This document shows, piece after piece, positions 1-6,720 of a stretch of 53,784 nucleotides of DNA (positions are counted from its first letter, which is position 1; each line of letters starts with the position of its first letter). The notes below the pieces were generated by a model, which worked only from the letters and a program-made list of their open reading frames with translations, was not told the origin of the DNA and made no database searches. The stretch covers positions 1 to 53,784 of the forward strand of contig JAAZXC010000006.1 in the NCBI GenBank assembly GCA_014240365.1, given 5' to 3'. The position numbers and the translations under genes are program-made. This stretch comes from Acidimicrobiales bacterium. Its GTDB lineage: Bacteria; Actinomycetota; Acidimicrobiia; Acidimicrobiales; MedAcidi-G1.

Positions 1-248
1 ACACCATGGCCGCCAGGCCGTTGCTGGCCGGCCGGTCCCGGGGCCCGGGTGCCGTCTGGCCGTCTGGGGGCGTCACAGGCGGCTCGTCACCCGGGTGTAT
101 CGCCCTGATGCCGAACGGCGGCGTGTGCGGCAGCGTTGACCTGCCGTCGTCGCCCTCTGGTCCGTTGGCCGGCCTGTCGCTGTTCATGGGGTTCCCCCGA
201 TACTCATCGGTAGCCCCGACCCGCGGTTGCGGATCGCCCGATTCGTCG
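1..248. other. No gene recognised
   Basis: This GC-rich stretch has open frames on the plus strand, but their translations are low-complexity Gly/Pro/Arg/Ser and match no family I recognise. One of those frames runs straight through the neighbouring tRNA gene, which argues against it being coding. I see no promoter, hairpin or repeat that I would defend. Confidence 0.5.
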
Positions 249-323
249 AGCACCGGGCGGGATTTGAACCCGCGGCTTTACGGCTTTGCAGGCCGTCCCC
301 TTGGGCCACTCGGGCACCGGTGC
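249..323 (-). tRNA. tRNA-Cys (anticodon GCA)
   Basis: Read on the minus strand, the acceptor arms GCACCGG and CCGGTGC pair. The anticodon stem ACGGC/GCCGT closes a seven-base loop CTGCAAA with anticodon GCA. The T arm is GCGGG-TTCAAAT-CCCGC. The discriminator base is T (U73), a known identity element for cysteine tRNA. CCA is not encoded: the bases after the discriminator are CGA. The tRNA decodes UGC and UGU. No clear promoter could be assigned upstream. Confidence 0.96.
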
Positions 324-470
324 GTCGCTCCCACCGGGGTGGAAGCGGTACCAATGGTAGCGGCGGGGGCGACGGGCCTCGTCCACCTCCAGAAGTGAAA
401 TCCTGTCGCCGCTGGCGTGCCGGAGGTGTTCACCCATGGTCGGTCCTCTCCCCCGTCGTCAGGCCGGCGC

Positions 471-782
471 GTACGCTACGCATTCGTGGAGGAGCGGACA
501 GGACCGGACGGCCGGATCGTGCTGGCCTGGACCCGCAACTGCGTCGAGGCCCCCGGCTTCGCACCGGACGCAATCGTCTACAAGGAACTGACCCTCATAG
601 GCGCTCTCGGCGTGGACACCCCCGCCTACCCAAGGCCCTCGACCAGGTGGGGCGCGACCGGTACCCGTTCCGGTCGATCAGCCGGGTCGTGGCACCCCTC
701 GCCGGTGCCGCCGACCTGCTGGCGATCATGGTCCGGCGAGAGGTCGGAGCCGCCGCCCGTGCACGCCGTCCTGGTGCCCTAG
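471..782 (+). pseudogene. Remnant of zinc-type alcohol dehydrogenase C-terminus
   Basis: Only about the last 100 residues of a medium-chain alcohol dehydrogenase-like protein are recognisable; the family is normally about 350 residues and the catalytic and zinc domains are missing. The reading runs in one frame through VYKELTLIGALGVDTPAY (to about 629). It moves to another frame for KALDQVGRDRYPF...LLAIM (about 632-730), then returns to the first frame for GERSEPPPVHAVLVP and a TAG stop at 780-782. One missing C in the run at 629-631 and one extra base near 731 would explain both shifts. No upstream sequence encodes the rest of the enzyme. The fragment lies beside the 5' end of tRNA-Cys. Recognition is from memory of the family's C-terminal pattern. 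Confidence 0.6.
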
Positions 783-807
783 CGGGACGCCGGGAAAGCT
801 GGTCGGC

Positions 808-1848
808 ATGAGGACTGCAATCCAGTTGTCCGTAGGAACCGGGCCGTGGTCGGACCTCGTCTCCTACGTGACCGAGGCCGAGCGACTCGGCATCGACAAC
901 TGCTGGGTGGCCGAAGCCTGGGGAGGCGATGCCGCCACCCCGATCGCCGCCCTCTCGCAGCACACCCAACGGATTGTCTTCGGGTCCGGGGTGTTCCAGG
1001 TCGGGGCGCGCTCCGCTGCAAACACCGCAATGACCGCCCTCACACTGCAGCAGATCACCGGCGGCCGCTTCGTTCTGGGGCTCGGGGCGTCCGGCCCCCA
1101 GGTAATCGAGGGACTCCACGGCGTGCCCTTCGCCCGACCGCTCACCCGCATGCGCGAGACCATCCAAGTTGTCCGGCTCGCCGAAGCCGGCGAGCGACTG
1201 GCCCTGGAGGGCGAACAGGTGCGGCTGCCGCTCCCCGGCGGCGAGGGCAAGGCCCTGCGACTCTCGATCGGGCCGGCAGGCGAGCCACTGGCCATCTACA
1301 TCGCCTCGCTCTCCCCCCGCATGCTCGCCCTCACCGGAGAGGTGGCCGATGGTTGGCTGGGAACCAGCTTCGTTCCAGAGGGCGCACAGTCGTCGATGGA
1401 TGCCCTTGCCGGGGGTGCCGCCAGGACGGGTCGCTCCCTGGCCGACCTTGACCTCTGCCAGGGCGCAGAGGTCGCCTTCGCCAGGGACGAGGCCGAGCTG
1501 CAGGCGATGGTCCAGGGTCGAAAGGCCGGCCTCGCATTCAGCCTCGGAGGCATGGGATCGGCGACCACCAACTTCTACAACGAGGCCTACGCCCGTCAGG
1601 GCTTCGCCGAGGTGGCTGCCGAGTCCCAGGCCCTCTGGTTGGCCGGCCGCAGGGATGCCGCCGCTGCGGCCATCCCGGACGAGATGGTGCTCGCAACCAC
1701 ACTGCTCGGCTCCGAGTCACAGGTGGCCGACCGCCTCAGGGCCTGGGCGGACGTGGGAATAGACCACGTCCGCCTCTACCCGGCCGGCGCCACGCTCGAG
1801 GATCGACTGGACACCCTCGGTCGAGCCCTGGACCTGGTGCCGACCTGA
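808..1848 (+). CDS. LLM-class F420-dependent oxidoreductase
   Basis: A 346-residue luciferase-like monooxygenase-fold protein. Family members use reduced coenzyme F420 or FMN to reduce or oxidise small organic substrates in the cytoplasm; the substrate here cannot be read from sequence. Family features include the N-terminal strand MRTAIQLSVGTGPW, the helix AERLGIDNCWVAEAWGGDA (about residues 25-45), and the segment ALTLQQITGGRFVLGLGASG (about 80-98) typical of F420-type LLM enzymes. A later block, LALTGEVADGWLGTSFVPEG, is also characteristic. The ATG at 808 follows a purine-rich GGGAAAG. The gene is 52 nt upstream of another deazaflavin-type enzyme on the same strand. This fits an F420-using actinobacterium; MSMEG-type specificity is not assignable. 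Confidence 0.85.
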   Translation: MRTAIQLSVGTGPWSDLVSYVTEAERLGIDNCWVAEAWGGDAATPIAALSQHTQRIVFGSGVFQVGARSAANTAMTALTLQQITGGRFVLGLGASGPQVIEGLHGVPFARPLTRMRETIQVVRLAEAGERLALEGEQVRLPLPGGEGKALRLSIGPAGEPLAIYIASLSPRMLALTGEVADGWLGTSFVPEGAQSSMDALAGGAARTGRSLADLDLCQGAEVAFARDEAELQAMVQGRKAGLAFSLGGMGSATTNFYNEAYARQGFAEVAAESQALWLAGRRDAAAAAIPDEMVLATTLLGSESQVADRLRAWADVGIDHVRLYPAGATLEDRLDTLGRALDLVPT

Positions 1849-1900
1849 TCCTCCGGGCCCGGATCGTGGCCGGCGATGGCCCGGTCGTAGGGTCGGGGCC

Positions 1901-2332
1901 ATGACCGACGCAGAGTACGACCCGAGCCCCTGGGAACCCGTTGCCGACCACGTGGATCGCTATCTGGCCACCGACGGAGTCGACGGATTCGACTTCAACG
2001 GGGCCCAGTGCATCATCCTGACCACCACCGGCCGCAAGTCGGGCAGCCTGCGGAGGACCCCGCTGATCCGGGTACATGACGGCAGCAACTACCTGGTCGT
2101 GGCGTCCCTCGGCGGTGCTCCGCTGAACCCGGTCTGGTACCTGAACCTGCAGGCGAATCCCGAAATCATCATCCAGGACCGGTCAGAGGTGCACCATCTG
2201 GTGGCCCGGACCGCCACACCTGAGGAGAAGGCCGAACGCTGGCCGGCAGCCATAGCGGCCTGGCCGGACTACGCCAACTACCAGTTGAAGACCGACCGGG
2301 ACATCCCGCTGGTCATCTGCGAACCCCGCTGA
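1901..2332 (+). CDS. Ddn-like deazaflavin (F420)-dependent nitroreductase family protein
   Basis: A 143-residue protein of the split-barrel Ddn/DUF385 family, which binds F420H2 and reduces quinones or nitro compounds. The diagnostic motif TTTGRKSGSLRRTPL (about residues 47-61) supplies the phosphate-binding Lys/Arg cluster. It is followed by YLVVASLGGAPLNPVWYLNL (about 67-86), the second conserved block. The physiological substrate is unknown; a quinone- or xenobiotic-reducing role is inferred from the family. It follows the LLM oxidoreductase and converges on the CoA-binding gene. Its TGA stop lies inside a palindrome shared with the stop of that gene. Confidence 0.87.
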   Translation: MTDAEYDPSPWEPVADHVDRYLATDGVDGFDFNGAQCIILTTTGRKSGSLRRTPLIRVHDGSNYLVVASLGGAPLNPVWYLNLQANPEIIIQDRSEVHHLVARTATPEEKAERWPAAIAAWPDYANYQLKTDRDIPLVICEPR

Positions 2333-2347
2333 CCCGCCGGTCAGCGG
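2326..2347. terminator. Bidirectional hairpin between convergent genes
   Basis: Arms CCGCTGACC (2326-2334) and GGTCAGCGG (2339-2347) form a perfect 9-bp stem with loop CGCC. The plus-strand gene's TGA (2330-2332) and the minus-strand gene's TGA (2341-2343 read in reverse) both lie in the arms. There is no U-tract on either side, so terminator function is inferred from position and symmetry. Confidence 0.5.
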
Positions 2348-2832
2348 CGCCGGGAGTCGATCACACCGGTATCGAAGCCGGCCAGGTGCAGGCCACCGTT
2401 GAACCGGGCGTGCTCCACCTTCAGGCACCGGTCCATCACCAGGTCCATCCCGGCGTCCAGGACAGTGCGGGCGGCCTCAGGGCTCCAGAGCCCGAACTGC
2501 GTCCAGAACACGCCGGCTCCCACGGCCACAGCGTCGTCTGCGACCGTCGGCACGTCGGACAACTTCCGGAACACGTCCACGCAGTCCGGGACCACCGGCA
2601 GGTCGGCCAGCGTCGGGACGCACGGTCGCCCCAGCACCTGGTTGGCCATCGGGTTGACGAAGAACACCTCGTAGTCGGTGCCCAGCAGGTAGGTGGCGAC
2701 GAAGTTGGATGGTCGGGCCGGGTTGGCTGAGACGCCGACCATGGCGATCGTGCGAATCCCGGCCAGCAGCCGGCGACGCTCGTTCAACGACGGTTCGGTC
2801 CAGTCCGCGATCGGATCCTTCCCGTCGCTCAT
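2341..2832 (-). CDS. CoA-binding domain protein (YccU-like)
   Basis: A 163-residue protein with a Rossmann-type CoA-binding fold. Family signs are TIAMVGVSANPARPSNFVA (about residues 28-46), the GxS/N nucleotide loop followed by a conserved S-N pair. VFFVNPMANQVLGRPCVPTL and DCVDVFRKLSDVP follow, where YccU-type proteins have the strand NP and the DIVDVFR block. VFWTQFGLWSPEAARTVLDAGMDLVMDRCLKVEHAR completes the pattern. Biochemical function is unknown in most members; binding of a CoA thioester is inferred. The start overlaps the metY stop by four bases (ATGA), implying translational coupling and a possible link to sulfur amino-acid metabolism. Confidence 0.85.
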   Translation of the reverse strand: MSDGKDPIADWTEPSLNERRRLLAGIRTIAMVGVSANPARPSNFVATYLLGTDYEVFFVNPMANQVLGRPCVPTLADLPVVPDCVDVFRKLSDVPTVADDAVAVGAGVFWTQFGLWSPEAARTVLDAGMDLVMDRCLKVEHARFNGGLHLAGFDTGVIDSRRR

Positions 2833-4115
2833 CGGGAGCCTCCTGTCAGGGCCTGGTCCAGGTCCCAGAGGATGTCATCCAGGTCCTCGAGGCCGATCGA
2901 GAGCCGGACCATGTCGGGGCTCACCCCGCCAGCTGCCATCGCCTCGGCAGAGAGCTGCTGGTGGGTCGTCGACGCCGGGTGGATGACAAGCGTGCGGGCG
3001 TCGCCGACGTTGGCGAGGTGGCTGACCATCTGGAGCCGCTCGATGAACGCCGCTCCCTCCTCCCGACCACCATCCACGCCGAAGGTGAACACGGCGCCCG
3101 GACCCTTCGGGAGGTAGCGATCGGCCAGCTCCCGGTAGGGCGACGACTCCAACCCCGCGTAGGCCACCCACCCGACCGCCGGGTGTGCGTCGAGGAACTC
3201 GGCGACCGCCAGGGCGTTGGCCACGTGTTCCTCCATGCGCTGGGGCAGGGTCTCCAGACCCTGGAGCAGCAGGAAGGCGTTGAAGGGCGACAGCGAGGCG
3301 CCCACGTCGCGGAGCTGTTCGGCCCGGAACTTGGTGCAGAAGGCCAACTCGCCGAAGTTCTCCCAGAACCGCAGTCCGTTGTAGCCGGCGTTCGGTTCGG
3401 TCATCTGTGGGAAGCGGCCGCTGCCCCAGTCGAACCGCCCGGACTCCACCATGACGCCACCGATCGACGTTCCGTGGCCGCCGATGAACTTTGTCGCCGA
3501 GTGCACGACGATGTCGGCGCCGTGCTCGAACGGTCGGCAGAGGTACGGCGTGGCGAAGGTGGAGTCCACCACCAACGGCAGGTCGTGGGCGTGGGCCACG
3601 TCGGCCAGCGCCGCCAGGTCGGCCACGGCCCCCGACGGGTTTCCGATGACCTCCGTGTACAGGAACCGGGTGTCATCGTCAATCGAGGCGGCGAAGGCAT
3701 CCGGGGCGTCGCCATCCACGAAGCGGGCCTCGATGCCGAGGCGGCCCAGCGTGGTCTCGAACATGGTGTGGGTGCCGCCGTAGAGAGCCGAAGAGGACAC
3801 GAGGTTGGTGCCCTGCTCGGCCAACGCCAGAGCGGTCAGGAACTCGGCGGCCTGGCCCGAGGCTGTCGCCACGGCGCCGATGCCACCCTCCAGACTGGCC
3901 ATTCGCTCCTCGAAGGCCGCCGTCGTGGGGTTCGAGATGCGGGAGTAGATGGTGCCGTACTTCTGGAGGGCGAACAGGTCGGCGGCATCGGACACGTCGT
4001 CGAACACGAAGCTGGTCGACTGGTAGATGGGCACCGCCCGGGCACCGGTGGTCGGATCCGGCTGCCCACCGGCGTGCAGGGCCCGGGTCCTGAATCCCCA
4101 CTGGCGATCGGTCAC
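2829..4115 (-). CDS. metY: O-acetylhomoserine sulfhydrylase (MetY type)
   Basis: A 428-residue PLP enzyme of the Cys/Met metabolism family. MetY makes homocysteine directly from O-acetylhomoserine and sulfide. The opening GFRTRALHAGGQPDPTTGARAV and the phrase VPIYQSTSFVFDD are typical of MetY. The PLP lysine lies in VVHSATKFIGGHGTSIGG, and SRISNPTTAAFEERMASLEGG is the family dimer/PLP block. Length matches the family (about 430). MetX, the likely source of its substrate, lies about 15 kb away on the same strand next to a second PLP sulfur enzyme, so the route is split between two loci. No riboswitch precedes metY; only about 40 nt separate it from the rhodanese gene, so the two may be cotranscribed. 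Confidence 0.92.
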   Translation of the reverse strand: MTDRQWGFRTRALHAGGQPDPTTGARAVPIYQSTSFVFDDVSDAADLFALQKYGTIYSRISNPTTAAFEERMASLEGGIGAVATASGQAAEFLTALALAEQGTNLVSSSALYGGTHTMFETTLGRLGIEARFVDGDAPDAFAASIDDDTRFLYTEVIGNPSGAVADLAALADVAHAHDLPLVVDSTFATPYLCRPFEHGADIVVHSATKFIGGHGTSIGGVMVESGRFDWGSGRFPQMTEPNAGYNGLRFWENFGELAFCTKFRAEQLRDVGASLSPFNAFLLLQGLETLPQRMEEHVANALAVAEFLDAHPAVGWVAYAGLESSPYRELADRYLPKGPGAVFTFGVDGGREEGAAFIERLQMVSHLANVGDARTLVIHPASTTHQQLSAEAMAAGGVSPDMVRLSIGLEDLDDILWDLDQALTGGSR

Positions 4116-4139
4116 GGTGGCGGAGTGTAGGAGATGGCT

Positions 4140-4160
4140 GACTGACAGGTCAGGTCAGTC
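4140..4160 (-). terminator. Hairpin at the rhodanese/metY junction
   Basis: Arms GACTGAC (4140-4146) and GTCAGTC (4154-4160) pair perfectly with a seven-base loop, and the rhodanese stop codon lies in one arm. The hairpin sits in the 39-nt gap before metY. It lacks a U-tract and could instead be an attenuating or mRNA-processing element. Confidence 0.35.
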
Positions 4161-4988
4161 GGCCTCGCCACCGGTGGCCACCGGTCGGTCCGTGTGGCTC
4201 CACTGGGACCACGACCCCACGTACAGGCGACCGCGACCCAGACCTGCGTGCTCCATGGCCAGCAGGTCATGGCAGGCGCTCACGCCCGACCCGCAGTAGA
4301 CGACCACGTCGGCGCCATCGCCAACACCGAGCGCCCGATAACCCTCAGCCAGTTCGTCGGCTGGCCGGAACCGACCGTCGGCGAGGTTCGCTGTGAACGG
4401 GGCGTTGAGGGCGCCGGGCACGTGCCCGGCCCGGGGATCAACGGGTTCCACCTCGCCACGGAACCGCTCGGGTGCCCGGGCGTCGAGGAGCACCCTGTCG
4501 GCGGCTCCGGCAGCGACCTCGTCGATGTCGACGAACGCCCGGTCCGGCCATGGACGGACCGCCACATCCACCGGTGTCCGCACCGTGGAGCGGGCCTCCA
4601 GCGGGCCATCCCAGGCGGCGATCCCTCCGTCCAGGAGCGCCGCCGGCTGCCCCAGCACCCGCAGCATCCACACGAGTCGACCGGCGCTCATGCCGCCAGA
4701 GTCGTCATAGGCCACCACAGTGTCGTCAGGACCTATCCCCAACTCCCCCATGGACCTGGCGAATGCTGCGGCGCTGGGAAGCGGGTGGCGCCCCACCTCC
4801 GGCCCCGGCGGCCCCGTCAGGTCCTCGTCGAGGTCCACGAACACCGCCCCCGGCAGATGGCCGGCCTCATAGGCCTCCAGCCCGGACCGCCCATCCAGGT
4901 ACCACCGCACGTCGCACAGGACCGTGTCGCCACAGTCAGTCGAGAGGTCGGCCACGGTTCCAGCGTTGAGAATTGGTCCGAATCCCAT
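4155..4988 (-). CDS. Thiosulfate / 3-mercaptopyruvate sulfurtransferase (tandem rhodanese)
   Basis: About 277 residues with two rhodanese domains. The first, inactive domain includes VLCDVRWYLDGRSGLEAYEAGHLPGAVFVDLDEDL (a DVR-type strand then GHLPGA). The second holds VLLDARAPERFRGEVEPVDPRAGHVPGA and the active loop YCGSGVSACHD with the catalytic cysteine. Such enzymes move sulfane sulfur from thiosulfate or 3-mercaptopyruvate to cyanide or thiols. I prefer ATG at 4988 over GTG at 5006 because GGAGG lies 8 nt upstream of that ATG. The gene diverges from the carboxylase operon and reads toward metY, which fits a role in sulfur handling. The CGSGVSA loop leaves thiosulfate versus mercaptopyruvate preference open. 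Confidence 0.9.
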   Translation of the reverse strand: MGFGPILNAGTVADLSTDCGDTVLCDVRWYLDGRSGLEAYEAGHLPGAVFVDLDEDLTGPPGPEVGRHPLPSAAAFARSMGELGIGPDDTVVAYDDSGGMSAGRLVWMLRVLGQPAALLDGGIAAWDGPLEARSTVRTPVDVAVRPWPDRAFVDIDEVAAGAADRVLLDARAPERFRGEVEPVDPRAGHVPGALNAPFTANLADGRFRPADELAEGYRALGVGDGADVVVYCGSGVSACHDLLAMEHAGLGRGRLYVGSWSQWSHTDRPVATGGEAD

Positions 4989-5028
4989 GTCTGGAGCCTC
5001 CCACACGGACTCAGAGGTAACTTGATGG

Positions 5029-5052
5029 GTAAGATTGCCTATTATTTCTTAC
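5029..5052. promoter_or_regulatory. AT-rich promoter/operator palindrome upstream of the carboxylase operon
   Basis: Arms GTAAGA (5029-5034) and TCTTAC (5047-5052) form an inverted repeat with a 12-bp spacer in an unusually AT-rich island. A TATTAT hexamer (5040-5045) between the arms is a plausible -10, placing transcription start near 5052 and a bound repressor over the promoter. The TetR-family gene in the operon is the obvious candidate ligand, but that link is inference. A TTG in the palindrome is in frame with the first gene but lies where the promoter should be. Confidence 0.45.
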
Positions 5053-5070
5053 TCCTTTAGGGTGGAACCC

Positions 5071-6720
5071 GTGCTCCAGCATCTCCTCGCCCCTCCCCTA
5101 CCTTCCAACCTCGACACCGGCGCCGAGGCGTTCGCCCGGAACCGGGCCGACATGCTCGAGCACCTGGAGGTCGTCGGCGAACTGCTGGACGAGGCAGAGG
5201 CCGGCGGCGGCCCCGAGGCCATGGACCGCATGCGCTCCCGGGACAAAATGCCGATCCGTGAACGCATCGGCCACGTCCTGGACCCCGACAGCCCGTTCCT
5301 GGAGATCAGCCCCCTCGCCGGATACGACTCCTCGTACACGGTGGGCGGTGGCTTCGTGGTCGGCATCGGCGTGATCGCCGGCGTGGAGTGTGTCATCGTC
5401 GGCAACGACCCCACCGTGCTGGGCGGCGCCATGACCCCCTACATGTCCAAGAAATGGATGCGGGCCATCGAGATCGCCCGCCACAACCGGATGCCCTACG
5501 TGAGCTTCGTGGAGTCCGCCGGTGCCGACCTGCGGGTCCAGACCGGCGACGGCGAAGGAACCCGGCGCCGGGCCAGGACAGACCACTTCGCCGAGACCGG
5601 CCGCTTCTTCTACGAGATGATCGAGCTCTCCAAGCTGGGCATCCCCACCGTCTGCGTGGTCTTCGGCTCGTCCACGGCCGGCGGCGCCTACCAACCGGGA
5701 ATGTCCGACTACAACATCTTCATCAAGGAGCAGTCCAAGGTGTTCCTGGCCGGACCACCCCTGGTGAAGATGGCCACCGGCGAGGACTCCGACGACGAGT
5801 CCCTGGGCGGCGGCGAGATGCACGCCGCCACGTCGGGACTGGCGGACTACCTGGCCGAGGACGAGATGGACGCCCTGCGCATGTGCCGCGAGGTGGTCTC
5901 CCACCTCGACTGGCGCAAGGCCGGTCCCGAACCGTCGTACGTGGCTGACGAGCCAGTGCATGATCCCGAGGGCCTCATGGGCATGGTCAGCCGGGACCTC
6001 AGGCAGCCGGTCGACGTGAAGGAGATCATCGGTCGGGTGGTCGACGGCTCGCGGTTCGAGGAGTTCAAGCCCCGCTACGGCCCGACGCTGATCTGCGGCT
6101 TCGCCACGATCCACGGCTACCCGGTCGGAATCCTCGGGAACAACGGCGTGATCTACCCGGAGGCCGCCGAGAAGGCCGCCCACTTCATCCAGCTCTGCAA
6201 CCGCCAGGACACCCCGATGGTCTTCCTCCAGAACATCACCGGCTTCATCGTCGGCAGGGAGTTCGAGGAGGCCGGGATCATCAAGAAGGGCTCCCAGATG
6301 ATCAACGCCCTGACCAACTCCACCGTGCCCCACCTGACGGTCATCATCGGTTCCTCGTACGGCGCCGGCACCTACGCCATGTCGGGACGGGGCTACGAGA
6401 ACCGGTTCACCTTCCTGTGGCCGATGGCCAAGATCGCCGTGATGGGTCCCAAGCAGATCGCCGGCGTGATGTCCCTCGTGCGACGGGGCCAGGCGGCCCG
6501 GAAGGGACTGGAATTCGACGAGGAGGAGGACGCCGAGATCGTCCGCCAGGTCGAGGCCGCCCAGGAGAAGGGCTCGCTCGCCCTGGAGGCCACCGGCACC
6601 GTCAGTGACGACGGCATCATCGACCCACGTGACACCCGGACCGTGCTCGGTCTCTGCCTCTCGGTGGTGAGGACAGCGCCGATTGAAGGCGCTGAAAAGT
6701 ACGGGGTGTTCCGGCTGTGA
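5071..6720 (+). CDS. Acyl-CoA carboxylase, carboxyltransferase (beta) subunit
   Basis: About 549 residues when started at GTG 5071 (GTG 5062 is also possible; AGGGTGG precedes 5071). This is the two-lobed crotonase-fold transferase that moves carboxylate from carboxybiotin to an acyl-CoA. N-lobe: RDKMPIRERIGHVLDPDSPF and the oxyanion segment SSTAGGAYQPGMSDYNIF. C-lobe: GFATIHGYPVGILGNNGVI, then FLQNITGFIVGREFEEAGII and SSYGAGTYAMSGRGY. It resembles methylcrotonyl/geranyl-CoA-type beta subunits more than acetyl/propionyl-CoA ones, but the subtype is inferred. Its stop overlaps the alpha-subunit GTG by four bases, as expected for a stoichiometric complex. Confidence 0.92.
   Translation: MLQHLLAPPLPSNLDTGAEAFARNRADMLEHLEVVGELLDEAEAGGGPEAMDRMRSRDKMPIRERIGHVLDPDSPFLEISPLAGYDSSYTVGGGFVVGIGVIAGVECVIVGNDPTVLGGAMTPYMSKKWMRAIEIARHNRMPYVSFVESAGADLRVQTGDGEGTRRRARTDHFAETGRFFYEMIELSKLGIPTVCVVFGSSTAGGAYQPGMSDYNIFIKEQSKVFLAGPPLVKMATGEDSDDESLGGGEMHAATSGLADYLAEDEMDALRMCREVVSHLDWRKAGPEPSYVADEPVHDPEGLMGMVSRDLRQPVDVKEIIGRVVDGSRFEEFKPRYGPTLICGFATIHGYPVGILGNNGVIYPEAAEKAAHFIQLCNRQDTPMVFLQNITGFIVGREFEEAGIIKKGSQMINALTNSTVPHLTVIIGSSYGAGTYAMSGRGYENRFTFLWPMAKIAVMGPKQIAGVMSLVRRGQAARKGLEFDEEEDAEIVRQVEAAQEKGSLALEATGTVSDDGIIDPRDTRTVLGLCLSVVRTAPIEGAEKYGVFRL

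Noticed and set aside
6-398. A 130-codon frame at the start of the window
   Set aside because: It passes through tRNA-Cys and is low-complexity.
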